Part shown: piece by piece, positions 7,725-14,438 of the stretch
How the letters are laid out: each line of letters begins with the position of its first letter
How positions within the stretch are numbered: the first letter of the stretch is position 1
NCBI GenBank assembly: GCA_910587425.1
Contig: CAJUKU010000025.1
Location: 1-21,220, forward strand
From: an uncultured Muribaculaceae bacterium
GTDB lineage: Bacteria; Bacteroidota; Bacteroidia; Bacteroidales; Muribaculaceae
Direction: 5' to 3'
DNA: 21,220 nt
The notes under the pieces: model-generated
Databases searched by the model: none
What the model saw: only the letters and a program-made list of their open reading frames with translations
What the model was told of the DNA's origin: nothing
Made by a program: the position numbers and the translations under genes

Positions 7725-7732
7725 CAAATTTA
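7725..7732 (-). promoter_or_regulatory. possible -7 box of the neuD operon, implying a leaderless mRNA
   Basis: Minus-strand TAAATTTG matches the Bacteroidota -7 consensus TAnnTTTG and ends 4 nt before the neuD ATG, so transcription would begin at or near the start codon. No TTG is found at the usual 20-nt spacing upstream, so the site may be fortuitous; readthrough from the tRNA terminator upstream is the alternative. Confidence 0.35.
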
Positions 7733-7788
7733 GCATTATCTGACCATTTTTGAATGATCGCGTCGCCTTAGTTTTTATTTGAGTCTGC

Positions 7789-7846
7789 AATAAATAAAGA
7801 AAACCGCTACAACTATAGAGCCATAGCGGTTATAAGCGGTTTTCTT
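7789..7846 (-). terminator. terminator of tRNA-Ser with two alternative stems
   Basis: Downstream of the tRNA on the minus strand. AAGAAAACCGCT (7797-7808 on plus) and AGCGGTTTTCTT (7835-7846) are a perfect 12-bp inverted repeat. The same distal arm can instead pair with TAGCGGTT (7824-7831) to make an 8-bp stem. Either is followed by a T-rich tail (TATTTATT). Three related ACCGCT/AGCGGT arms thus give mutually exclusive hairpins; termination works with both. Confidence 0.75.
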
Positions 7847-7848
7847 AG

Positions 7849-7935
7849 CGGAAAGACAGGGATTCGAACCCTGGGTACCCGTAAGGGTACAACGGTTTTC
7901 GAGACCGTCCCGATCGACCGCTCCGGCATCTTTCC
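7849..7935 (-). tRNA. tRNA-Ser, anticodon CGA
   Basis: An 87-nt class II tRNA. The acceptor stem GGAAAGA (5') pairs with TCTTTCC (3'), followed by discriminator G. The anticodon stem ACGGT/ACCGT holds the loop CTCGAAA, giving anticodon CGA, which reads UCG serine codons. The long variable arm has a GTACCC/GGGTAC stem, as serine tRNAs require, and the T arm contains GGTTCGAATCC. CCA is not encoded (CTA follows), so it is added after transcription, as is common in this phylum. It lies between tilS and neuD. Confidence 0.96.
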
Positions 7936-7952
7936 TATTGCGGTTTGCGGTG

Positions 7953-7983
7953 CAAAGTTAGTGCTTTTCGTAAAATCAGGCAA
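7953..7983 (-). promoter_or_regulatory. promoter of tRNA-Ser
   Basis: On the minus strand TTG (plus 7981-7983), a 20-nt spacer and TAACTTTG (plus 7953-7960) match the Bacteroidota primary sigma consensus. The predicted start is a few nt upstream of the mature tRNA 5' end at 7935. Confidence 0.72.
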
Positions 7984-8027
7984 GCATTTTGAGATTTATT
8001 TTTGCCATGCGATGGGAATGCGGTAAT

Positions 8028-9362
8028 TTACAGATTCTTGAAATCCATGGCGAGGGCTTTCACAAGAATTATCTCACTGTCATCGGGCATAACAGGGTAG
8101 TGCATGCTGCGTCGGATTCCCGGAATCCATAGTATTGTGTCACCCTTCACGAGCAGTGGCAATCTGTGCTTATGGTCATTGGGGATCTTCGCGTCGCGGA
8201 AAATATCGCTCAATTTACGGGTTCCTTTCATGCCGAATGGACGCATGCGATCCCCTTCGCTCCAAAAACGCCAGTTGAGCGGAGTCCCTTCAAGTACCGC
8301 AGGATTGAAATAGCACAATCCGGGCGTATCTGTCATATACTCTTTGGACACTCTTTCGGTTACTACGGCTATAGATTCGGTGGAAGCGATTGCATTCTCC
8401 GAATTGCAGGGACGCAATATGCCACGGTCAAGTATATAGTTTATTGCCGCAGCCTTGAATACCCGCCCCGATACCTGTTGCCGTACACAATTCATTATGT
8501 CGGTAATCTGTCCGTCAGTAAATCCATAAGGGGTGAGCAGCTCATGCAGTATGAAAGCCGGATCTTGAGTTTCGGCAATGAGCCGGGCGATATGAATATT
8601 TACCACTCCATCAGTAATGATGAAATACTTACTCTTTATCACATCCAATTGACGGCGCATGAAATCCTCAGCCTGCTGCAGATGGCTTATGGTATCAGCG
8701 ATTGCCTTATCCGCGTTAGGGAAACTCTGCCGGATCGCCGGCATTATGATGTTTCTTATGGCATTCCTCCGATAGTCAGAACTAAGATTCGTGCTGTCCG
8801 TGACATATCTTAGATCTCTTTCAGCAAGATACTGCAATATGTCATTCCTCGTACACTGCAGCAGCGGACGGATGACGCGGACAGGTTGCTTGGCTTCACT
8901 ACGCATTGCGGTTAGTCCTGCAATGCCTGTGCCACGGAAAAGATTCAGGAGCAATGTCTCTACATTGTCGTCACCATGATGGGCAATAGCCACAGCCTCG
9001 GCAGAATAAGCGTCAATCAATTCCCCGAACCAGTCGTAGCGCAGACGTCGGCATACCATTTCAATAGACCCCCCGCTGTGAGACTGCAATTTCCGGGTGT
9101 CGAAACGTCTCAGCATGAATGGAACGTCAAGCTGACCGGCGATCTGTCGGGCATGGTTCTCATCGCGTAGACTTTCCTCACCGCGCAGCTGAAAGTTGCA
9201 GTGAGCGGCGATAACATTGTAGCCACATTCGTGCATCGCAGCGAGCAATGCTACAGAATCGGCGCCTCCGCTAAATCCTACGATGAAAATACGCCGGGTG
9301 TCTGCATCACCGAGCGTGCTTTTTACAGCTTGTATTATCTTATGGTTACCCTTCAAGTCCAT
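8028..9362 (-). CDS. tilS: tRNA(Ile)-lysidine synthetase TilS
   Basis: ATP-dependent enzyme that attaches lysine to cytidine 34 of tRNA-Ile(CAU), changing its reading from AUG to AUA; essential in most bacteria. The 444 residues are typical of the long (three-domain) form. The PP-loop SGGADS is at 31-36 within FIVGFSGGADSVALL. The N-terminal adenylating domain runs to about 220 with HHGDDNVETLLLNLFRGTG, the family's metal/ATP segment. A linker and the C-terminal domain follow, with RFWSEGDRMRPFGMKGTRKLSDIF near 365-390, the typical TilS_C start. It has its own promoter and is followed after 44 nt by the promoter of tRNA-Ser; no terminator is seen between them. Confidence 0.94.
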   Translation of the reverse strand: MDLKGNHKIIQAVKSTLGDADTRRIFIVGFSGGADSVALLAAMHECGYNVIAAHCNFQLRGEESLRDENHARQIAGQLDVPFMLRRFDTRKLQSHSGGSIEMVCRRLRYDWFGELIDAYSAEAVAIAHHGDDNVETLLLNLFRGTGIAGLTAMRSEAKQPVRVIRPLLQCTRNDILQYLAERDLRYVTDSTNLSSDYRRNAIRNIIMPAIRQSFPNADKAIADTISHLQQAEDFMRRQLDVIKSKYFIITDGVVNIHIARLIAETQDPAFILHELLTPYGFTDGQITDIMNCVRQQVSGRVFKAAAINYILDRGILRPCNSENAIASTESIAVVTERVSKEYMTDTPGLCYFNPAVLEGTPLNWRFWSEGDRMRPFGMKGTRKLSDIFRDAKIPNDHKHRLPLLVKGDTILWIPGIRRSMHYPVMPDDSEIILVKALAMDFKNL

Positions 9363-9378
9363 ATTGAGTTTCGCTGTA

Positions 9379-9409
9379 CAAAAATAAGCATTTTAGGATG
9401 GTTTGTCAA
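9379..9409 (-). promoter_or_regulatory. promoter of tilS
   Basis: Minus-strand TTG (plus 9407-9409), 20-nt spacer, then TATTTTTG (plus 9379-9386), a full match to the Bacteroidota promoter pattern. The predicted mRNA leader before the tilS ATG (9362) is only about 10 nt. It is divergent from the TonB receptor gene. Confidence 0.7.
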
Positions 9410-9465
9410 TACCTCTATGCAAAATAAATGGATCAAGACCTATGGCTTTATAGCTGACAGATACT

Positions 9466-9535
9466 GTTTGCAAACTTGTTGCAATAATAATATAGTAATT
9501 TTGCATCGGAAACGTACGGCTGTCGACCGCACGTT
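9466..9535 (+). promoter_or_regulatory. promoter/operator region of the His-tailed TonB receptor gene
   Basis: A -7 box TAATTTTG lies at 9496-9503; the nearest TTG (9476) is spaced 17 nt, shorter than ideal. Upstream is the perfect palindrome GTTTGCAAAC (9466-9475). TTGCAA occurs at 9468 and 9479, 11 bp apart, and a related TTGCAT at 9501, a further 22 bp on, so the copies fall on one DNA face. The early leader can fold into AACGT-a-CGG / CCG-c-ACGTT (9511-9535). The same TTGCAA also lies at 12085, just before the Fur-family gene. An operator for that regulator is a plausible guess, but TTGCAA also appears in unrelated leaders. Confidence 0.5.
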
Positions 9536-9571
9536 GATCCATAGGTTTAATGAAACAGAAGCATTTTTGTA

Positions 9572-12043
9572 ATGAATAACAATATATCGCGCGCCATGGC
9601 TGCCGCATTGTCGCTGGCTTACTTTTTTCAGGCGCATGCCGATGGAAATATAACCGGTTCTGTATTCGGTAAGAATACGGGTGAGCCTATAGATTTCGCC
9701 AGTGTCGTTCTGGTAAATCCTGAAACGGGTGTGCCCTCGGGCATTGGCACGATGACAGATGAAGCGGGCATTTTCAAGATCGAGAATGCACCGGCTGGCA
9801 AATACATCATAAGAGTCAGCTTCATCGGCACAATAAGTCAGGAACGGGAGATCGTGGTGGGTGATACCGACGTAGAACTCGGACGGATAGACCTTGGGGA
9901 CGACTCGAAACTGCTTCAGGAGGTGGTGGTGACCGGAACCCGCAGCCAGATGTCGGTGAATTCAGAGCGCCGGGTGTTCAATGTCAGCTCAAACATAACG
10001 TCGACCGGTGCGTCGGCAGAGGAACTGATCGCATCAATCCCGTCGGTCGACGTGAATAACGATGGTGACATATCGCTCCGTGGCAATTCAGATGTCCTGG
10101 TCTGGATCAATGGCAAGGAGATGGGCATGAATGCTGACAACTGTTCGCAGTTTTTGCGTCAGATTCCGGCTGAGAGCATAGAGAGTATCGAGGTGATGAC
10201 AAATCCTTCCTCGCGCCACAGCACGGAAGGAACCGCAGGCATTATAAACATAAAGCTGAAGGAGGATAGCCGCTATGGTTATTTCGGAAATGTCGAGGCT
10301 GCAGCCGATTCCCGCGGGGGTGCCAACATCAACGCGAGCATAAATTATAACGAAGGGAAGTTTGAGTCGGTAGCAGCATTAGGATTGAAAATGCAGCATC
10401 AGCCGGGCGGCAGCCAGTCGCTGCGCGGATATGACGACGGAACATACCTTGACTCAGAAAGCAGCAACAAAAAGCATGAGAACAGTATGTTTCTGCGTCT
10501 TGGCACAAATTATAAGCCGGACAGCACAAACCTTATCTATCTCAGTGCAATAGGCACCCTCGGTCATAAGTGGGGACGGACGGAAGCTGTACATCGTACA
10601 AATATTCCGGGACTATGGAAGAACAACAAGACCCTGATGAACGAAAGCGGAGATACGCATGGTGCCAATATCATGTTAGGCTATAAACACACGTCCGGCG
10701 CCGGCAGTTATATTGATGCCAATGTGAGCTATAATATATGGCAGGGACCGAACGACAACCATTCGCATGAAATAGAACGGTGGGGAGACGACACGGAAGA
10801 ACAGCTATGGCGCAGCCAGCACCAGAATGTGAGGATCAGCAACTGGGAAGCGGCGATAGATTATAGCAGACCTCTTCTCGAATGGTTGCAACTAGAAGCC
10901 GGTTACAAGGGTAACTATAATCATGAGAACAGCCCGGCATCATATTATAACGGCATATCAGAGTCAGAAATGACATTTATACCCTCGCTTTTCAACCGTT
11001 TCGTATATGATACGGATATCTCTGCCGTCTACATAAATTTCTCCGGAACGCACGAACGTCTGACATTCGCCGCAGGTCTGCGTGGCGAGGCATGGCAAAC
11101 GCGAACCCGTTCGCTCGGTTATGACCAAAGCGCGGATGATGTGCCGGAGTTTCGGGAAAACGATTTCGCATTATTCCCGTCAGCCTCTGTCGGACTGAGG
11201 TTGCGCGACAACGACGAGCTGAAACTGACCTATTCGCGCCGTATAAGACGTCCGTTCGGTCCACAGCTGAACACATTTGAAAATATCGCCGACCCATCTG
11301 AGGTGCATCTCGGCAACCCGCTGATCATGCCTGAATACAGCAATGCCTTGGAGCTGTCCTATATCCGTAACTGGAGCTCGCAGATGATCTCCGTCTCTGG
11401 TTATCTGCGTTCGAACAACGATATGATCAGCCATGTGAGCTTCCTCGCTCCGATGGCTGCGGATCCTACGGTCAATACAATGTATTACGGTCATGCGAAT
11501 GTCGGCAACATGCTCAATACCGGTGTGGAGATCATATCGCGCAACACGCTCTTCAACCGACTCACGCTTACTACCACCCTGAACCTATACAGCAGCAATC
11601 TGAAAGCGTGGTCAACGGACTATCCGCTGCATGAGAGTTTTTATCCCATTACCGGAGCGAAGCAGAACCGCTTCGTGTGGGACATCCGCTGCATGGCTTC
11701 AGTACGTATGCCTTGGGATATCACCCTACAGGCTTCAGGAAGATACAATTCGCGACGCATAGCCCCGCAGGGCCTTGTAGAGCCCGACTGGGATATAGAG
11801 GCAGGATTGCGCAAGAGCCTCGGTAAATGGAGTCTTTCGTTGATCTGCAAGGATATTTTTGATTCGAAAAAGACGCACGATCTGCTGTTCGGAAACGGAT
11901 ATACACAATCGATCAAAAAGTGGCCGGGCGGACGGACACTGCGCCTTTCCTTAGCCTATACTTTCGGCAAGAGCCATGACCATTCCGATGACCGTCATAA
12001 CCACATTGACACTGGAGGTTACGGAGAAGAGCACCACCACTGA
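9572..12043 (+). CDS. TonB-dependent outer-membrane receptor with histidine-rich C-terminal tail
   Basis: Outer-membrane active-transport protein of 823 residues, powered by TonB. A signal peptide (1 to about 23, ending AHA) is followed by a carboxypeptidase-regulatory-like beta-sandwich (about 26-107), a TonB-box-like stretch LQEVVVTGTR (115-124), the plug (about 125-225, with SLRGNSDVLVWINGKEM and the VMTNPSSRHSTEGTAGIINIKL ridge), then a beta-barrel of the OMP_b-brl_3 type. The barrel seems to end at LRLSLAYTF (about 789-797), the usual terminal aromatic. Beyond it a further 26 residues carry seven histidines (HDH, HNH and a final HHH) with Asp/Glu, a likely metal-binding tail facing the periplasm. 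The next gene, 64 nt downstream, is a Fur-family regulator. Zinc, iron or another metal complex is the inferred substrate; the barrel itself does not show which. Confidence 0.9.
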   Translation: MNNNISRAMAAALSLAYFFQAHADGNITGSVFGKNTGEPIDFASVVLVNPETGVPSGIGTMTDEAGIFKIENAPAGKYIIRVSFIGTISQEREIVVGDTDVELGRIDLGDDSKLLQEVVVTGTRSQMSVNSERRVFNVSSNITSTGASAEELIASIPSVDVNNDGDISLRGNSDVLVWINGKEMGMNADNCSQFLRQIPAESIESIEVMTNPSSRHSTEGTAGIINIKLKEDSRYGYFGNVEAAADSRGGANINASINYNEGKFESVAALGLKMQHQPGGSQSLRGYDDGTYLDSESSNKKHENSMFLRLGTNYKPDSTNLIYLSAIGTLGHKWGRTEAVHRTNIPGLWKNNKTLMNESGDTHGANIMLGYKHTSGAGSYIDANVSYNIWQGPNDNHSHEIERWGDDTEEQLWRSQHQNVRISNWEAAIDYSRPLLEWLQLEAGYKGNYNHENSPASYYNGISESEMTFIPSLFNRFVYDTDISAVYINFSGTHERLTFAAGLRGEAWQTRTRSLGYDQSADDVPEFRENDFALFPSASVGLRLRDNDELKLTYSRRIRRPFGPQLNTFENIADPSEVHLGNPLIMPEYSNALELSYIRNWSSQMISVSGYLRSNNDMISHVSFLAPMAADPTVNTMYYGHANVGNMLNTGVEIISRNTLFNRLTLTTTLNLYSSNLKAWSTDYPLHESFYPITGAKQNRFVWDIRCMASVRMPWDITLQASGRYNSRRIAPQGLVEPDWDIEAGLRKSLGKWSLSLICKDIFDSKKTHDLLFGNGYTQSIKKWPGGRTLRLSLAYTFGKSHDHSDDRHNHIDTGGYGEEHHH

Positions 12044-12107
12044 TCTGAAATAATAATACTTATCATGTCGCGTTATGATGATGGTTGCAAGTTAAAATAG
12101 GAAACTG

Positions 12108-12530
12108 ATGAAAAGATCTGTTGAAATACTCGAACGTAAGAAAGTGCGTCCTACGGCAAACCGGATACTGGTTCTCGAAGCATTGCTCGACACTGCACAT
12201 CCTGTAAGCCTCATGGAACTCGATGATATCATACAGACCATGGATAAATCAAGTGTGTTCAGAGTACTGAACGTTTTTCTTGAGGCAGACGTAGTTCATG
12301 GCATAGAGGATGGCAGTGGGTCGCTCAAATATGAAGTATGTCAAGGTGAGGACCACTGTTCGATATCCGATATGCATGTGCATTTCTACTGCGAGTCGTG
12401 CCAGCGCACATTCTGTTTTGAATCGACCGGTATACCACAGGTCAGGATTCCGGACGGATTCCACCCGCGGTCGTTCAACTACATGATAAAAGGGGTTTGT
12501 CCCAAATGCAGCGGTATGCCGGCAGAGTGA
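12108..12530 (+). CDS. Fur-family metal-responsive transcriptional regulator
   Basis: A 140-residue cytosolic repressor-type protein. An N-terminal winged helix (about 1-80, with RPTANRILVLEAL and the recognition helix around DKSSVFRVLNVFLEADVVHGI) precedes the dimerisation domain. Metal-ligand candidates include the cluster in EDHCSISDMHVHFYCESC (about 83-100) and a second pair CPKC near 133-136. The two CxxC pairs form the structural zinc site typical of Fur/Zur/PerR. Whether it senses iron, zinc or peroxide cannot be read directly; pairing with a receptor that has a His-rich tail favours a Zur- or Fur-like uptake role. It follows the receptor gene by 64 nt with no clear terminator or -7 box between, so cotranscription is likely; a TTGCAA palindrome sits 17 nt before its ATG. 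Confidence 0.88.
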   Translation: MKRSVEILERKKVRPTANRILVLEALLDTAHPVSLMELDDIIQTMDKSSVFRVLNVFLEADVVHGIEDGSGSLKYEVCQGEDHCSISDMHVHFYCESCQRTFCFESTGIPQVRIPDGFHPRSFNYMIKGVCPKCSGMPAE

Positions 12531-12542
12531 TGCGCCATGCAT

Positions 12543-12571
12543 GTCCGGCAGGGGAGCGGACGCCAGTTTTT
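12543..12571 (+). terminator. weak candidate terminator after the Fur-family gene
   Basis: GTCCG / CGGAC five-base stem with a 9-nt loop, then five bases and TTTTT, shortly after the regulator's stop codon. The stem is short and offset from the T-run, so it is only a weak terminator candidate. Confidence 0.35.
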
Positions 12572-12637
12572 GCGGGGATCAGTGAAATTGGTAAATGAAG
12601 ATGCATTTCAGGTATATAATGCCTGTACTGAAAGCCT

Positions 12638-12645
12638 TAACTTTG
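12638..12645 (+). promoter_or_regulatory. -7 box upstream of the CMD-cupin gene
   Basis: TAACTTTG (followed by C) matches TAnnTTTG, 44 nt before the ATG at 12690. No TTG is seen 20 nt upstream, so the -33 element is weak or activator-dependent. Confidence 0.5.
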
Positions 12646-12689
12646 CAGTGTGAAAAATCACAGATAAGTCAAGGTAAAGTAACCAAAGT

Positions 12690-13538
12690 ATGAAAAGTAT
12701 ATTAAGTGCAATCGCACTTCTATCAATCTCATTGAATATGGCACATTCTCAGAATCCCACGCGCTTAACATCAGCTCCTTCAGAAATAAAGCAGACTGCC
12801 GGTCATGACAAGCTCGGAGCGTTTGCTCCAAAGTTCGCCGAACTCAACGATGACGTGCTCTTCGGGGAAGTCTGGAGGCGTACGGATAAACTTTCGCTGC
12901 GCGACCGCAGCATTGTGACCGTGACGGCTCTTGTGAGCAGCGGAATCACCGACAGCTCTCTGACGTACCATCTCCAATCGGCAAAGAACAATGGCGTGAC
13001 GCGCACTGAAATCGCGGAGATACTCACACAGGTGGCATTCTATGCCGGATGGCCTAAAGCTTGGGCGGCGTTCAATCAGGCGGTCGAAGTGTGGAAAGAT
13101 GATGCTGCATCGGCTGATGATGCAAGAGCACGCTTTGAACAGGAACTAATATTCCCGATCGGCAGCCCCAACACAGCATACGCCAAATACTTCATCGGGA
13201 ACAGCTATCTATACCCTGTCACAAATGTAGGCGTCAACCTGTCGAACGTCACTTTTGAGCCGGGATGCCGCAACAACTGGCATATTCACCATGCGACGAA
13301 AGGCGGCGGGCAACTGTTGGTATGCGTAGCCGGAGAAGGGTGGTATCAGGAGGTGGGTAAACCTGCGGTGAAGATGCTGCCCGGCGATGTAGTGAACATT
13401 CCTGCAAACGTCAAACATTGGCATGGCGCGGCAAAAGACAAATGGTTCGCGCATCTTGCTATGGAAGTACCGGGCGAAAATCTTTCAAACGAATGGCTTG
13501 AGCCGGTGAGTGACGAGCATTACAATGCTCTGCAGTAA
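12690..13538 (+). CDS. exported carboxymuconolactone decarboxylase-like / cupin fusion protein
   Basis: A 282-residue protein with a clear signal peptide (about 1-20, ending AHS-Q), so probably periplasmic. An AhpD/carboxymuconolactone-decarboxylase-like helical domain spans about 40-135 (LGAFAPKFAELNDDV through VAFYAGWPKAWAAFNQAVEVW). It lacks the CxxC of peroxidase-active AhpD, keeping instead a His in LTYHLQSA. A small-beta-barrel cupin follows at about 175-262, with WHIHHATKGGG, then PGDVVNIPANVKHWHGA, giving the usual three-histidine metal set. The two-domain fusion is a known Bacteroidota type, but its substrate is not established; a stress-related or small-molecule-modifying enzyme is possible. 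It has its own -7 box and stands between the Fur-family gene and DUF3737. Confidence 0.88.
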   Translation: MKSILSAIALLSISLNMAHSQNPTRLTSAPSEIKQTAGHDKLGAFAPKFAELNDDVLFGEVWRRTDKLSLRDRSIVTVTALVSSGITDSSLTYHLQSAKNNGVTRTEIAEILTQVAFYAGWPKAWAAFNQAVEVWKDDAASADDARARFEQELIFPIGSPNTAYAKYFIGNSYLYPVTNVGVNLSNVTFEPGCRNNWHIHHATKGGGQLLVCVAGEGWYQEVGKPAVKMLPGDVVNIPANVKHWHGAAKDKWFAHLAMEVPGENLSNEWLEPVSDEHYNALQ

Positions 13539-13549
13539 GGCTTTTTTAT

Positions 13550-13557
13550 TAATTTTG
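13550..13557 (+). promoter_or_regulatory. -7 box upstream of the DUF3737 gene
   Basis: TAATTTTG matches TAnnTTTG, 26 nt before the ATG at 13583. It directly follows a T-run (13542-13547), and a GAGCAT/ATGCTC hairpin (13515-13530) lies in the last codons of the preceding gene, a possible weak terminator for it. No good -33 element is seen. Confidence 0.5.
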
Positions 13558-13582
13558 TAAATCGGAAAACGACTAAGAATAT

Positions 13583-14434
13583 ATGGAACTGATAAAGGAT
13601 AAGGAATTCAGCGGCGAGCGCCCACTGTTCGGCAGCCATGGACTCAGACTTGAAGACGTGACAATTCATGCCGGAGAATCGGCACTGAAGGAGTGCTCGG
13701 ACATAGAGGCAGAGAATTGCCGCTTCGAGGGGAAATATCCGTTCTGGCATGTAGATGGATTCGTTATCAATCACTGCCTGTTTACAGAAGGGGCGCGTGC
13801 GGCACTATGGTATTCACGCAATCTGTGCATGACTGACACTCTGGTTGAGGCTCCGAAGATGTTCCGCGAGATGCATAATATAAAACTGCATAATGTCAGG
13901 ATTCCCAATGCGTTCGAGACTCTGTGGGATTGCTCGGGTGTCGACATCAAGGATGTTGAGGTCAAGAATGGCGATTACATATTCATGCGTGGCAGCGACA
14001 TCCGTATCGACGGATATGTGCAGCAGGGCAACTACTCTTTTCAGAAATGCCGTAATGTAGAGATCCATAATGCCAAACTTGATACAAAGGATGCATTCTG
14101 GGAGACGGAGGATGTAACTGTATATGATTCGGAAATAGACGGTGAGTATCTCGGCTGGCATTCGAAGCGTCTGCGGCTGGTACGGTGCCATATCAAAGGA
14201 ACTCAACCGCTATGCTACGCCGAAGACCTCGTGCTTGAAGACTGCACGATGGATGAGTCGTGTGACCTCGCGTTCGAGTACTCTACGGTCAACGCAGATA
14301 TCAAGGGGCACGTGACAAGCATCAAGAATCCGAAGAGCGGAGTTATAAGAGCCGATTCAATTGGCGAGATCATAATTGACAGCCATGTGAAGGCTCCTGC
14401 CGATTGTAGAATAGAGACCCGCGACGCCGAGTAA
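13583..14434 (+). CDS. DUF3737 family right-handed beta-helix protein
   Basis: A 283-residue cytosolic protein (no signal peptide). It matches the DUF3737 pattern by eye: ELIKDKEFSGERPLF at the start, then a ladder of short turns built on repeats of the type (L/V)-x-(L/V/N)-x-(D/N)-C and WHVDG, YSRNL, WETED, WHSKR, each about 18-22 residues, typical of a right-handed parallel beta-helix. Conserved segments include SALKECSDI, EGKYPFWH, ALWYSRN, APKMFRE and ETLWDC. The family has no assigned biochemical function that I know of. The stop codon lies 4 nt before the MATE gene start, so the two are surely cotranscribed. Confidence 0.85.
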   Translation: MELIKDKEFSGERPLFGSHGLRLEDVTIHAGESALKECSDIEAENCRFEGKYPFWHVDGFVINHCLFTEGARAALWYSRNLCMTDTLVEAPKMFREMHNIKLHNVRIPNAFETLWDCSGVDIKDVEVKNGDYIFMRGSDIRIDGYVQQGNYSFQKCRNVEIHNAKLDTKDAFWETEDVTVYDSEIDGEYLGWHSKRLRLVRCHIKGTQPLCYAEDLVLEDCTMDESCDLAFEYSTVNADIKGHVTSIKNPKSGVIRADSIGEIIIDSHVKAPADCRIETRDAE

Positions 14435-14438
14435 CTGT

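Noticed and set aside
8166..8813. 215-codon plus-strand open frame inside tilS
   Set aside because: Antisense shadow of an intact, motif-rich TilS frame; no domain or promoter.
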